From positions 4,157,001-4,221,000 of the forward strand of contig NZ_CP044310.1 in NCBI RefSeq assembly GCF_009664365.1: a stretch of 64,000 nucleotides of DNA. The letters run 5' to 3'. Both the position numbers and the translations under genes were made by a program. Under the pieces are notes generated by a model. It did not search any database. It was not told the origin of the DNA and saw only the letters and a program-made list of their open reading frames with translations. Origin of the DNA: Paenibacillus xylanilyticus. Its GTDB lineage: Bacteria > Bacillota > Bacilli > Paenibacillales > Paenibacillaceae. This document shows positions 34,891 to 42,920 of the stretch, in pieces (the stretch's first letter is position 1; each line of letters starts with the position of its first letter).

Positions 34891-34950
34891 AAAAAAAACC
34901 TCTAATCCAAGGACAAGCCTGTTCGCTTCCTTGCGGTATAGAGGTTCTTT
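34891..34950 (-). terminator. Terminator after ypjB, shared with convergent ypjC
   Basis: AACCTCTA (34897-34904) and TAGAGGTT (34939-34946) form the outer stem with CCAAGGA/TCCTTGC inner pairing. Eight T follow on the minus strand. Confidence 0.85.
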
Positions 34951-34966
34951 GGTTTGAAGTTGATGA

Positions 34967-35836
34967 TCAGCGCCGGAATGGAAAGATGCCTTGCTGCTGT
35001 GCACGATATTTACGATACCCTGCGTACGTTAGTGCGGCCACAATCACAGATGTAATGAATAATCCTGCTGCTCTCCGGTTCGGCCCCTGAACAAATGGAA
35101 CAAAGGCACTCTCATCCTTCTCGCGACCAAACAATTGATTCACCAATTCTTCGCCTTGGGATATCATGCTTTGCAGCTGTGTGATATCTGGCTGTTTAGC
35201 TCCAGTCAACCCTTTGGTATGGGATAACCAGGCGTCCAGCTGAGCAATCTCATAGGGTTCACGACGAATCATCGCTGCCGGTCGAATGGTTTCATAATGC
35301 TCCTCAAGCAAAGCATATCGGTTCGTGAGTACTGCAGCTTTCTCATGCTGACTCACAGCAGTGGATATGGCCTGAAGGTCATCTTTTACAATTTTATAAT
35401 ATTGGAGCCATAAGGGTTTGGCTGGATTTGCAAGACTGTCAGCAGCGAGCCTTAGTTTGGCAGAAGCCTGCTGAAGACCGGTATCATCACTTTTGACGCG
35501 AACGGCTGCTTGTTTTACTTCCACAATCGTTTCGGATAAGGCATGAATGCCTTCGACCGTCGTCTGACCCTCAAACGAAATATGCTCCAGCCGTTCGCTA
35601 ATCCGCATAATACCGTTTCTGACTTCTTCGATATTATGATCCAAGGCATGCCTGTAGAGCGATGTCGCTTCCTGATTAAGCTGCTGAATGGAACTGTTGA
35701 CAAGGGCTTGTTGATCCGCTTCCCCTTCATTCCCTCCACTTTGCGCAGATACACTGTATGACAAGTTCGTCCAAAACAACAGCGCCATGAACGATACTAC
35801 CCATAATCCGGTTTTGTTCCAGAACATTCTCTTCAT
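34967..35836 (-). CDS. ypjB: Sporulation protein YpjB
   Basis: This protein of about 289 residues has an N-terminal signal-like segment (WNKTGLWVVSFMALLFWTNLSYSVSA), a long helical and coiled-coil-like external region (residues 35-240; LNQEATSLYRHALDHNIEEV, FEGQTTVEGIHALSETIVEV) and a membrane segment near the C-terminus (AAGLFITSVIVAALTYAGYRKY). That fits YpjB, a sporulation-associated protein of Bacillus. ATG 35836 lies 6 nt after GGGGGG, while earlier ATGs fall within that site. Its biochemical activity is unknown. ypjA is immediately upstream. Confidence 0.82.
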   Translation of the reverse strand: MKRMFWNKTGLWVVSFMALLFWTNLSYSVSAQSGGNEGEADQQALVNSSIQQLNQEATSLYRHALDHNIEEVRNGIMRISERLEHISFEGQTTVEGIHALSETIVEVKQAAVRVKSDDTGLQQASAKLRLAADSLANPAKPLWLQYYKIVKDDLQAISTAVSQHEKAAVLTNRYALLEEHYETIRPAAMIRREPYEIAQLDAWLSHTKGLTGAKQPDITQLQSMISQGEELVNQLFGREKDESAFVPFVQGPNRRAAGLFITSVIVAALTYAGYRKYRAQQQGIFPFRR

Positions 35837-35896
35837 GGACATCCCCCCCATACCAATGTATGGCCGGGCACGGCCACTTAGAACAAGCTTGCAAAG

Positions 35897-36523
35897 TCAG
35901 GCTCGTTTCGCCTGTCTTAATGCCAGCCACGCGCACAGAATGCTAACCAGGGTAAGCCCGAAAGTGAAATTGCGCACGCCATCCAGATGCTGGTAGAGAG
36001 CGCTAGGCAGCCAAGGGAAAATATTATATGTATAGTCCATCGTATCATTCAATAACGTCCATAGACTGGCAATCAGCAGCGCTAACCATCTGAAACCAAA
36101 GAACCTGACATAAATCAACGCTTCAATGGCCATGGCACTGTGTGAGGCGATCAGCATCCAGTCCTGCCAATGCGGGGAACCACCCTGCATCCAACCCGCA
36201 AAAATAATGGAAACAGCCCAGACCCCATATTTCACCGATGTAACCACAGCGAGAGCTTGAATCACATGTCCGATTCGGTTGAGCACCACAGACTTAGGTT
36301 TATATAGAATCCATAGAAGACCAAGGGTAAAAAACAAACTCGCTGTGGGACTGTCCGGAACAAATACAACCTGCCATAGGGGCTGTTCCTCCAGTGTTAA
36401 TTTCAGCTGATCTCCGTACCATATGTACCCATACACGGTACCCACTGCATTACACCAAAACAGAAGCCACAGAAAATACCGATTGGTCAGAAACTCCCGG
36501 CTCCAGAAAAACGATAAAGACAC
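35897..36523 (-). CDS. ypjA: YpjA-like membrane protein (DUF1405)
   Basis: This protein of about 208 residues has around six membrane segments, including FLWLLFWCNAVGTVYGYIWY, SLFFTLGLLWILYK, IQALAVVTSVKYGVWAVSII, AMAIEALIYVRFFGF and LTLVSILCAWLALRQ. The sequence suits DUF1405/YpjA, found next to ypjB and the qcr genes in Bacillus. GTG 36523 is chosen because AAGGGG lies 9-10 nt before it; longer frames lack a ribosome site. No function is known. The qcrC gene lies just upstream with a terminator between. Confidence 0.8.
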   Translation of the reverse strand: MSLSFFWSREFLTNRYFLWLLFWCNAVGTVYGYIWYGDQLKLTLEEQPLWQVVFVPDSPTASLFFTLGLLWILYKPKSVVLNRIGHVIQALAVVTSVKYGVWAVSIIFAGWMQGGSPHWQDWMLIASHSAMAIEALIYVRFFGFRWLALLIASLWTLLNDTMDYTYNIFPWLPSALYQHLDGVRNFTFGLTLVSILCAWLALRQAKRA

Positions 36524-36587
36524 GTTCGCTGCCCCTTCCTTCTTATACTTTCTATTGTCTTTAAGAAACGTTAATTGGTTAAACACT

Positions 36588-36623
36588 CAAAAAAACCTGA
36601 CCGCAACAACAGTCAGGTTTTTG
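36588..36623 (-). terminator. Terminator after qcrC
   Basis: AACCTGAC and GTCAGGTT arms (36594-36601, 36612-36619) around a ten-base loop are followed by a T run on the minus strand. It ends the qcrABC transcript. Confidence 0.93.
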
Positions 36624-36636
36624 GCTTAATTTGATT

Positions 36637-37518
36637 TTACTGTTCTGCCTTCTGTTTCGCAAGCCATTCCGCCAGGTGATTGATATCGTCGTCGGTCAGT
36701 CCTTGGGCGATGGCGTTGTCATACTGAGGCTGCATGCTGTTGTATCCTTCTTTGATAATCGTTAAGATCTCTTCCTGGCTGTGTTTGTCACCAACGCCGC
36801 GAAGGGATGGACCACCAGCACCCTTCATATCTGCAGCATGACACGCCACACAACCTGCCTTCTTAAACGTTTCCATTGCAGGATCATCCTTCTCAACGAT
36901 GGCCACTTCTTGTTGTTGGCCCGGTGCATTGGACGTCGGCAGACCTTGTTCATGCTTCTCCAGAGCCTCTTCCTCACGCTGAATGTGTTCAGGCTTCTGG
37001 CCCGTCGCTTCAAGCTCGTGCTTGTAGTGTGTCCAAGCCACATTCGTGAGATAGAATACAGAAAGGATGGACAGAACCATGAGTGATGATGCAATTGGAC
37101 GTTTGTAAAACCGTCGTTCCTTGCCTGTATCCAAGAACGGGGCAAGCAGTAACGCTCCAAAAGCCACCCCGCTGACACCCAGTACACCGAGCAGGACATA
37201 GTCGCCTGACGCATAAGGATATTTCAGATATTGATACAGAAATAGGAAATACCAGTCTGGCATCGGAATAACGGATGCACTTGGATTGGCCGGATAACCA
37301 AGCGGCGCAGGTTCAGAGATGGTCAGTACCAGGATACCCACCAGCACCACAACACCAACCATCCATTCTTTCAGCAGAAAGTTAGGTATAAATGCTTCTG
37401 ATTTGCCTGGATACGCTGTATAGTCCGGTGGGGTAATGAAACCCGCCCCTTTTCGGACGCGTGAATCACCGACAAAAATGATCTTCTCCTGATCATCAGG
37501 CTTGTGTCCGTGAGCCAT
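36637..37518 (-). CDS. qcrC: Menaquinol:cytochrome c reductase, cytochrome b/c subunit
   Basis: QcrC combines cytochrome b subunit-IV helices with a membrane-anchored cytochrome c domain. In the 293-residue protein the membrane segments VGVVVLVGILVLTIS, LLGVLGVSGVAFGALLLAPFL and SSLMVLSILSVFYLTNVAW precede a linker. The C-terminal heme c domain has the attachment motif CVACH, and SMQPQYDN probably carries the axial methionine. It belongs to the complex that oxidises menaquinol and reduces cytochrome c. The gene follows qcrB after about 20 nt, giving qcrA-qcrB-qcrC order. Confidence 0.95.
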   Translation of the reverse strand: MAHGHKPDDQEKIIFVGDSRVRKGAGFITPPDYTAYPGKSEAFIPNFLLKEWMVGVVVLVGILVLTISEPAPLGYPANPSASVIPMPDWYFLFLYQYLKYPYASGDYVLLGVLGVSGVAFGALLLAPFLDTGKERRFYKRPIASSLMVLSILSVFYLTNVAWTHYKHELEATGQKPEHIQREEEALEKHEQGLPTSNAPGQQQEVAIVEKDDPAMETFKKAGCVACHAADMKGAGGPSLRGVGDKHSQEEILTIIKEGYNSMQPQYDNAIAQGLTDDDINHLAEWLAKQKAEQ

Positions 37519-37539
37519 TGCGATTCCTCCCTTCTCAAG

Positions 37540-38211
37540 TTATAGTGGTCCCGAAATGCCCTGTCTGCGGATCATGATGAAGTGTCCGACCAGAAGCACC
37601 AGAAGCACAGCGGGAAGGAAGAAGACGTGCAGGGCAAAGAATCGTGTTAGCGTCTGTGCACCTACAATGGTTCCACCCTGAAGGAATTCTTTAATAATAG
37701 GTCCGAGCCATGGGACGGTATTGGCAATTTCCAGGGTAACTTTGGTTGCAAAGTAGGCTTTGTTATCCCATGGCAGCAGGTACCCGGTCAATCCAAGACC
37801 CAGCATGACGAAAAAGATCAACATGCCGACAACCCAGTTCATCTCACGGGGCGCTTTATAAGAGCCTGTAAAGAATACACGCATCGTATGTAAAAACATC
37901 ATTACGATTACCAGACTGGCTCCCCAGTGGTGCATGCCGCGCACAATTTGGCCAAAAGCTACCTTGGTCTGCAGATACTCGACACTGGCATAAGCATTGA
38001 TAATATCAGGTACGTAATACATCGTAAGAAACATTCCTGAGAGAATCTGAATTACGGTAATAAAGAACGTCAAGCCACCAAAGCAGTAGACGAATGCGGA
38101 AAAGTGGTGAGCCGGGTTTACGTGCTCTGGAACTTCATGATCCGCAACGTCCCTCCAGATTGGCGTGATATCGAGACGCTCGTCAATCCAGTCATAGACA
38201 TTTTTAAACAT
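37540..38211 (-). CDS. qcrB: Menaquinol:cytochrome c reductase, cytochrome b subunit
   Basis: QcrB is the cytochrome b6-type subunit of the bc complex and carries the quinol sites. The 223-residue protein has four membrane helices (FVYCFGGLTFFITVIQILSG, HHWGASLVIVMMFLHTMRVF, WVVGMLIFFVMLGLGLTGYL, FFALHVFFLPAVLLVLLVGH), whose histidines (HHWGAS, FLHTMRV, ALHVFFLP, GHFIMIR) would bind two heme b groups. A short b6-type length, with the last helices on QcrC, fits Bacillota. It lies between qcrA and qcrC. Confidence 0.96.
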   Translation of the reverse strand: MFKNVYDWIDERLDITPIWRDVADHEVPEHVNPAHHFSAFVYCFGGLTFFITVIQILSGMFLTMYYVPDIINAYASVEYLQTKVAFGQIVRGMHHWGASLVIVMMFLHTMRVFFTGSYKAPREMNWVVGMLIFFVMLGLGLTGYLLPWDNKAYFATKVTLEIANTVPWLGPIIKEFLQGGTIVGAQTLTRFFALHVFFLPAVLLVLLVGHFIMIRRQGISGPL

Positions 38212-38226
38212 CTGCGTTCACGCCTC

Positions 38227-38769
38227 CTATTTCACTCGGGTGTTCGGAACAATCTCGCCCAGGTATACCCAGCCCTGTTCCTCCTTGACCACATATTCAT
38301 CCAGCGGTTTCGGGGCTACGGCAAGATTTTTTCCTTCCTTGTCATAGTGCGCGCCATGGCAGGGGCAATGATACTCATCAGGATAATTTTTGTCACTGTT
38401 CCAGCCGACTGTACAACCCAAATGTTTACAGATCGGTGAGAGCGCATAAATTTTACCCTGCTCATCCTTACGAATCCATGCCACAAGCGAAGCATTACTC
38501 AGGTACCAACCATCTTGCTGCTGCAGTTCAAATGTGAACTCTTGAGGTTCATTAGTAATTTTGCTGATCTCAGCTACTTTGACAGAAGTGCCTTCTCCCT
38601 TGTGCTGCAAAATTGGGTCCACCGCAAAACGGACCATGGGAAGAATCGCACCGGCGGCCATATAGGCTGTAGCTCCACCAAGCGTATACGTTAAAAACTG
38701 CCTGCGCGACATCTCCATCCGGCTTGGTGGTTTGTTCGAGGCTTCGTGCTGGTCATGCTCACTGCTCAT
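38227..38769 (-). CDS. qcrA: Menaquinol:cytochrome c reductase, Rieske iron-sulphur subunit
   Basis: QcrA carries the Rieske 2Fe-2S cluster. The protein of about 180 residues begins with a cytosolic tail and a twin-arginine signal-anchor (SRRQFLTYTLGGATAYMAAG). The cluster motifs are CKHLGC and CPCHG, including the two Cys and two His ligands. ATG 38769 follows GGAG by 5 nt; the longer frame has no ribosome site. It is the first gene of qcrABC, with a sigma-A promoter in the gap above it. The protein would be exported folded by the Tat system and stay membrane-anchored. Confidence 0.95.
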   Translation of the reverse strand: MSSEHDQHEASNKPPSRMEMSRRQFLTYTLGGATAYMAAGAILPMVRFAVDPILQHKGEGTSVKVAEISKITNEPQEFTFELQQQDGWYLSNASLVAWIRKDEQGKIYALSPICKHLGCTVGWNSDKNYPDEYHCPCHGAHYDKEGKNLAVAPKPLDEYVVKEEQGWVYLGEIVPNTRVK

Positions 38770-38850
38770 ACTGTCTCCACCCCCCTTTTCAACCAACTCT
38801 CTCATACGTTTTCATTATCAGAAATTCCACGACTTACTAGAACATACATA

Positions 38851-38879
38851 ATCATATAGTAGCCCTAGAACACCGTCAA
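38851..38879 (-). promoter_or_regulatory. Sigma-A promoter of qcrABC
   Basis: On the minus strand TTGACG (38879-38874) and TATGAT (38856-38851) are separated by 17 nt, giving transcription start near 38844 and a 5' leader of about 75 nt before qcrA. Confidence 0.75.
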
Positions 38880-38907
38880 GAATTTGTCACACATTTTTAA
38901 GCTTCAA

Positions 38908-38922
38908 TTGTAAGCGTTATTA
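38908..38922. promoter_or_regulatory. Candidate CcpA cre site upstream of the qcrABC promoter
   Basis: TTGTAAGCGTTATTA (plus strand) agrees with WTGNNARCGNWWWCA at all but one position. It lies about 30 nt upstream of the -35 element. Near it, TGTCACA occurs twice (about 38885 and 38939). Confidence 0.45.
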
Positions 38923-38960
38923 AAAAAGTGTTGATAAATTGTCACATTTCCAGCCAGATG

Positions 38961-39383
38961 TTAATTTTTCCACATCTCGCGTACTTTTTCCCCGACATAC
39001 CCTGCTATTTTCGCTTCATCCATTTCCTCAACCAGTTGAGAACGATTAAAAACCAGATCTGCAGATGAGATTTTATCTTTTTCCAAAAAACCATCTGATG
39101 TCATTATCACCACATATTTGAATCCTGAACGCTTCATTTGCTCGCATATGGTGTTTAATGCCATTGACATTTCCGGAAAAGCGAAATGGAACGCTGGATA
39201 TGTCATGACCCTCCCTTTAAACGGGACTTCAATTAGATCCAGAAAATCTCTAAGCCTCTCTAGTGCTTCCGTGGCTTCAGCCGGCGAATGATTTCCCGTA
39301 AGACCGGTGAATGGAATAAGGCATGTATCCAGATAGAGTTGCAGTTCAGCCCAGCTGTCTTGAGTCATCTCACTGAATTTCAA
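38961..39383 (-). CDS. ypiF: YpiF-like protein (DUF2487)
   Basis: This protein of about 140 residues resembles YpiF of Bacillus, whose gene lies just upstream of qcrA there as it does here. Conserved-looking segments are DLIEVPFKGRVMTYPAFHFA and SGFKYVVIMTSDGFLEK. No membrane segment or known catalytic motif is seen. TTG 39383 is the chosen start, with AGAGGGG about 10 nt upstream; the longer frame to 39530 crosses a terminator and has no ribosome site. Function is unknown, though proximity to the bc complex suggests a linked role. Confidence 0.7.
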   Translation of the reverse strand: MKFSEMTQDSWAELQLYLDTCLIPFTGLTGNHSPAEATEALERLRDFLDLIEVPFKGRVMTYPAFHFAFPEMSMALNTICEQMKRSGFKYVVIMTSDGFLEKDKISSADLVFNRSQLVEEMDEAKIAGYVGEKVREMWKN

Positions 39384-39481
39384 TTCCCTATTTCCCCTCT
39401 CTATCCATTTTATTCCCATATTATATATGAGCAAACGATGTAAATCTATAGAGTTATTCGTAAAATCTCTCCGTAAAAACA

Positions 39482-39512
39482 CAAAAGGAAATGCGTAATC
39501 ACGCATTTCCTT
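39482..39512 (-). terminator. Terminator after the IDEAL-domain gene
   Basis: GGAAATGCGT and ACGCATTTCC arms (39487-39496, 39501-39510) around a four-base loop are followed by TTTTG on the minus strand. Confidence 0.8.
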
Positions 39513-39537
39513 CTTATATGGTTTAATCATCAGTTAA

Positions 39538-39717
39538 TCAGTTTATGGTTTTCAGTTCATCCGTCAGACTCCGGAAAGCTACTTCGTCTCCGGTAGCCAA
39601 CGCCTTGTCGATTTCCATATACAGCTTCTCGCTACGCTGTTTACGAAGCGCTTCGTCCCACACCATCTCAGCAGCCAGCCCCAACATGACTTCATACGTA
39701 ACTTTCATTTTATCCAA
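39538..39717 (-). CDS. Small IDEAL-domain protein
   Basis: A 59-residue gene lies here, too short for usual length cut-offs. It reads YEVMLGLAAEMVWDEALRKQ near the start and KLYMEIDKALATGDEVAFRS further on, which fits the IDEAL domain (a helix ending in I-D-x-A-L). TTG 39717 is the likely start, with GGAGG 9 nt upstream; an ATG three codons later is possible. The frame is uninterrupted to TGA 39538, and a terminator follows. IDEAL proteins occur in Bacillota, sometimes fused to larger regulators such as YpiB, whose gene lies near ypiF in Bacillus. Function of this one is unknown. Confidence 0.75.
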   Translation of the reverse strand: MDKMKVTYEVMLGLAAEMVWDEALRKQRSEKLYMEIDKALATGDEVAFRSLTDELKTIN

Positions 39718-39740
39718 TAGGATGCACCTCCAAAACGGAT

Positions 39741-40247
39741 TTAAGAGCTCCTATATTCCTTACCTTTGGCAACATAACCAAGTGAAGTCCTCGACATCCG
39801 CTCAAGGTCGGCATCCGTCAATTCACGGATCACTTTGGCTGGTGTTCCCAGAGCCAGGGTATAGGGCGGAATTTTAGTATTTTCAGTTACAACAGAACCG
39901 GCCCCAATCAGTGTGTATTCACCAATTTCGGCTCCATTGAGAAGGATGGCTCCCATACCGATCAGTGAGCCTGTTCCAATGTGACAACCATGAATAATCG
40001 CGGCATGTCCCACTGAAACGTCATCTCCCAGAATCAAAGGTTGATTCGTATTTACATGTCCAACAGCATTGTCCTGAATGTTACAACGTTGTCCGATCCA
40101 TATTGGCGCCAGATCTGCACGTAATACGGCATTGAACCAGACCGTAGAATCTGCACCTAACTTCAGGTCACCTATAAGTTTGGCCCCTTCAGCTACATAC
40201 ACCGAAGAATGAAGCTGTGGTTCTTGACCCTTGAATGGGATTATCAT
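39741..40247 (-). CDS. Gamma-carbonic-anhydrase-like hexapeptide protein
   Basis: This protein of about 168 residues is made of left-handed beta-helix hexapeptide repeats. The likely metal-binding histidines are in NAVGHVN, VSVGHAAIIHG and HGCHIG, as in gamma carbonic anhydrases, and repeats such as LIGMGAILLNGAEIGEYTLI follow. Relatives (YrdA/PaaY type) include enzymes with weak or no carbonic anhydrase activity, so activity is not certain. ATG 40247 follows AAGGAG by 10 nt. The gene lies between the IDEAL gene and an unrecognised gene, all on one strand. Confidence 0.85.
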   Translation of the reverse strand: MIIPFKGQEPQLHSSVYVAEGAKLIGDLKLGADSTVWFNAVLRADLAPIWIGQRCNIQDNAVGHVNTNQPLILGDDVSVGHAAIIHGCHIGTGSLIGMGAILLNGAEIGEYTLIGAGSVVTENTKIPPYTLALGTPAKVIRELTDADLERMSRTSLGYVAKGKEYRSS

Positions 40248-40293
40248 ATCAGTATCACTCCTTAATTTGGGAGTGATTTTAGCAACTTGTCCC

Positions 40294-41412
40294 CTAAATG
40301 TCAAACACCAGAGGAGTCGTGTCACCTGACAGCGATCGGCAGGTTGCAGCGAGCCGCAAGCCCCATGCTGTCATTTGCACGGTACTCTCACCCTCCTGCT
40401 CTCCGATGCGAAGCATCCCCAGATGCAGCATCATTTTTACAACTCTCGTTTCATAGATCGTCTCCGGTGTGTCGTAATAAAACGGCTGGATTAACGGGCC
40501 AATTTGTCGGAACAGGGACTCTGCGGTGGACCACCCAGGCGCACATTCTCCTGTCCAATACACAATGGAGGACAAGTTTGGAATAGCACCTTTATAAAGT
40601 CTTAACCAAAACCGAAATAGCTGTATCATCTCGGCTGTATTCTCTGCACCCCGTTTTTCCTCGCCAGCTGCAGTCAATTTCAGCAGCCCCTGTTCTTCTT
40701 GAACAAGCCGATGATGGAATGCATAGTCATATAGCAATGCAAACCGGTCAGGGTAATCCTTGAAGGAACGACCGTAGCCAAACCTCCATCCCGCTTTTCC
40801 TACCAATGTTTCACTGACATGAAGATGGTCCATCACCTGCTGCTGAGAACGTCGGTACATCATGCCTTCTGCGTTCAAAGTAATTTCATGCTGCTGCACA
40901 AATTGCAGGAACAACTTCAGATCGTCTACCAGCAGATGGTATTCATCTCGGTACATCGGTGGTTCATTTGTCGTTGTAATACCTGCCTTCAGGTGAGCGG
41001 ATAACACATCCCGGAACCTCATTTTCAGATCCTGGGGTACCTGGTACAGGTACTTCGTATGCTGAGTTGTCCCATTGAATAACCATCCGCTCTTGGTGAA
41101 CCGAACGATAAGATCTCGCGGACTGGCGCCGGACTCGCTTTCTTTTTTGTCCATCGATTGACGGGCAATGGCGACAAGCTCCTCCATGCCAAAGTACTGC
41201 CGAGGATCAAATAGCAGGTTGTTCAGGAAACGCAGATGCGCCACATTAAGTTCGCTGACCTGTTGCTCAAAAAATCGTCTACTGCCCAACGTTGTGAGAA
41301 TACTCTGGATGAGTTCATGTTTGGAATTAGGTTTGCACTCACACTGGTAATAGTCCGCTATTCGATTAAGCTGGCCGATATCGGCAAAAGTTAGCATATC
41401 CGCTAGATTCAT
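40294..41412 (-). CDS. Unrecognised 372-residue protein
   Basis: I do not recognise this protein with confidence. It is soluble, mostly helical by composition, and has no clear catalytic motif. The N-terminal part has an SAP/LEM-like helix (LTFADIGQLNRIADYYQCECK, residues 7-27) and NSKHELIQSILTTLGSRRFF. Further on come winged-helix-like stretches (YRRSQQQVMDHLHVSETLV, GLLKLTAAGEEK) and a C-terminal MMLHLGMLRIGEQEGESTV. The pattern recalls helicase-associated or DNA-binding accessory domains, though I cannot prove that. It is upstream of the hexapeptide gene, with a 46-nt gap, and probably starts at ATG 41412. Confidence 0.6.
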   Translation of the reverse strand: MNLADMLTFADIGQLNRIADYYQCECKPNSKHELIQSILTTLGSRRFFEQQVSELNVAHLRFLNNLLFDPRQYFGMEELVAIARQSMDKKESESGASPRDLIVRFTKSGWLFNGTTQHTKYLYQVPQDLKMRFRDVLSAHLKAGITTTNEPPMYRDEYHLLVDDLKLFLQFVQQHEITLNAEGMMYRRSQQQVMDHLHVSETLVGKAGWRFGYGRSFKDYPDRFALLYDYAFHHRLVQEEQGLLKLTAAGEEKRGAENTAEMIQLFRFWLRLYKGAIPNLSSIVYWTGECAPGWSTAESLFRQIGPLIQPFYYDTPETIYETRVVKMMLHLGMLRIGEQEGESTVQMTAWGLRLAATCRSLSGDTTPLVFDI

Positions 41413-41624
41413 GGGTCCATCGCCTCGCCGTTAACTACTATTAGGCTACTGATTCGGGGCCGGAGTAGTTTGGTTTTGTAAACATGTTTGACGGAATTCC
41501 CATGATCTAAACCTCATTTACCAAATCTTTTATCTTTTTATTCATCCTATGCCCGAACTTGTCTGCTCAGAAGAAAAATGAGAGGCACAGAATGATAGCA
41601 AACGACAGTTTCGCTGTTTCAAAA

Positions 41625-41661
41625 CAAAAAAAACAACCTGAGTCCAATTACTCAGATTGTT
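41625..41661 (-). terminator. Terminator after the histidine phosphatase gene
   Basis: On the minus strand AACAATCTGAG and CTCAGGTTGTT arms around a short loop are followed by eight T. The 5' arm overlaps the last codons of the phosphatase gene. Confidence 0.92.
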
Positions 41662-42247
41662 TAGCCGCATCCAATGATAGATGTCGTGTGCAATTATATA
41701 ACAAGGGACTCCAGTCATCCTGTTCTTTTTCCAGGATCGTAAGTGACAGGTTTCCAATTCGTTCCGTATAGCGGTCTTTGAACAAGGCAGACAACAGGTT
41801 TGCGAGAAAAGCGCCATGAGTTACAATCAAAACATTTTTGTCCTGATATGCAGCCCACAAATCTTCGAGAAACGCTAAAGCGCGAGTCTGTATATCCATA
41901 ATCTGCTCCTGCCCCAGATCCAGCGTCTCCCAGTCCATTCCCCAGCGGGTGATTCGTTCTTCCGAGGTCAAACCCTCGATCTGACCGAAACCTCTTTCTT
42001 TCAAACGCGCATCCGGCTCAAGCATAGGCACGTCCAGCAATCCAGAGATAATCTCTCCTGTCTCCTGGGCCCGTGATAGACCACTGGTAATGATATAGTC
42101 CCATTGATAATCCTCTGTCAACAGACGGTGTCCCAGACGTTCTGCCTGCTGACGCCCTTCGGCATTCAAAGGTATGTCTGTCTGCCCTTGGATACGCCCT
42201 GCAGCGTTCCAATCGGTAAGACCATGACGAATAAGCCCAATTCGCAT
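41648..42247 (-). CDS. Histidine phosphatase superfamily protein
   Basis: This 199-residue protein has the catalytic RHG motif (IGLIRHGLTDWNAAGRIQGQ, residues 3-22), the LTSEERITRWG block and a later VTHGAFLANL histidine that completes the active site. Members include phosphoglycerate mutase and various phosphatases such as PhoE-type and alpha-ribazole phosphatases. Substrate cannot be decided. GGGATGAG precedes the ATG. It lies after the ECF sigma/anti-sigma pair on the same strand. Confidence 0.9.
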   Translation of the reverse strand: MRIGLIRHGLTDWNAAGRIQGQTDIPLNAEGRQQAERLGHRLLTEDYQWDYIITSGLSRAQETGEIISGLLDVPMLEPDARLKERGFGQIEGLTSEERITRWGMDWETLDLGQEQIMDIQTRALAFLEDLWAAYQDKNVLIVTHGAFLANLLSALFKDRYTERIGNLSLTILEKEQDDWSPLLYNCTRHLSLDAAKQSE

Positions 42248-42284
42248 CTCATCCCTCTTTTCTATACGGCGAACGTCTGTTTAA

Positions 42285-42920
42285 CTACGCACGCGCACCT
42301 TGTTTACGTTTGTTGGTCGTTCGATGCATCCGCCCCAGCGAAAACAAAGCCATGCCAATGGCAAGTAGTGACAAGGCCATCCAGTATCCCGGATACGTAG
42401 GTCCCATGCTTACGACAAAGGGTTCAATAATGCTTCCTCTGTCGGCCCCAGGCATGTCGTACTGATACATACCTGAAGCAGTCAGATCGCTTCCAGCAAC
42501 GGCTGTTTCGAGAATCCCCGTAGAAACGACGCTTTGCTGTTCAGCTTCTGATACCCCAGACTTAAACATCGCCACGTATAAGAAACTGCATAAAAAAATG
42601 GCCAGAAACGCAGCAATCCACAACGTCATGTGTTTGCGGATCGCAGCAGAGAATCGATTCACTTTTGCCTCTTCAGGCAAAAGCCACGGGGACTCCGCAT
42701 AAATGCGGTCCATTACGTTGCGATTGACTCTCTCTGCCTGCTGCTCTGTCACCGGTACCGGTATGCTGTGCAGCAGCACTTGGGCTTCTTCCCAAACTTC
42801 AAACTGCTGGGAGCACTCCTCACAACCATCCAGATGTGCATGAAAAGCAAGCCGCTGCGGATGATTTGCCGGCAAGTCCCAGATCAGTGCAAACAAGTCC
42901 TGGGCTTCATTGCAATTCAT
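42285..42920 (-). CDS. Zinc-finger anti-sigma factor
   Basis: This 211-residue protein has an N-terminal zf-HC2/ZAS-type domain (AFHAHLDGCEECSQQFEVWE; the H-x3-C-x2-C pattern), then a linker, a membrane segment (MTLWIAAFLAIFLCSFLYVAM), an outer domain and a second membrane segment (YWMALSLLAIGMALFSLGRM) before a basic tail. The gene overlaps the ECF sigma gene by 4 nt (ATGA). It should bind and hold the sigma factor at the membrane until a signal releases it. The zinc-finger layout differs from the anti-sigma-like protein at 10515. Confidence 0.85.
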   Translation of the reverse strand: MNCNEAQDLFALIWDLPANHPQRLAFHAHLDGCEECSQQFEVWEEAQVLLHSIPVPVTEQQAERVNRNVMDRIYAESPWLLPEEAKVNRFSAAIRKHMTLWIAAFLAIFLCSFLYVAMFKSGVSEAEQQSVVSTGILETAVAGSDLTASGMYQYDMPGADRGSIIEPFVVSMGPTYPGYWMALSLLAIGMALFSLGRMHRTTNKRKQGARA

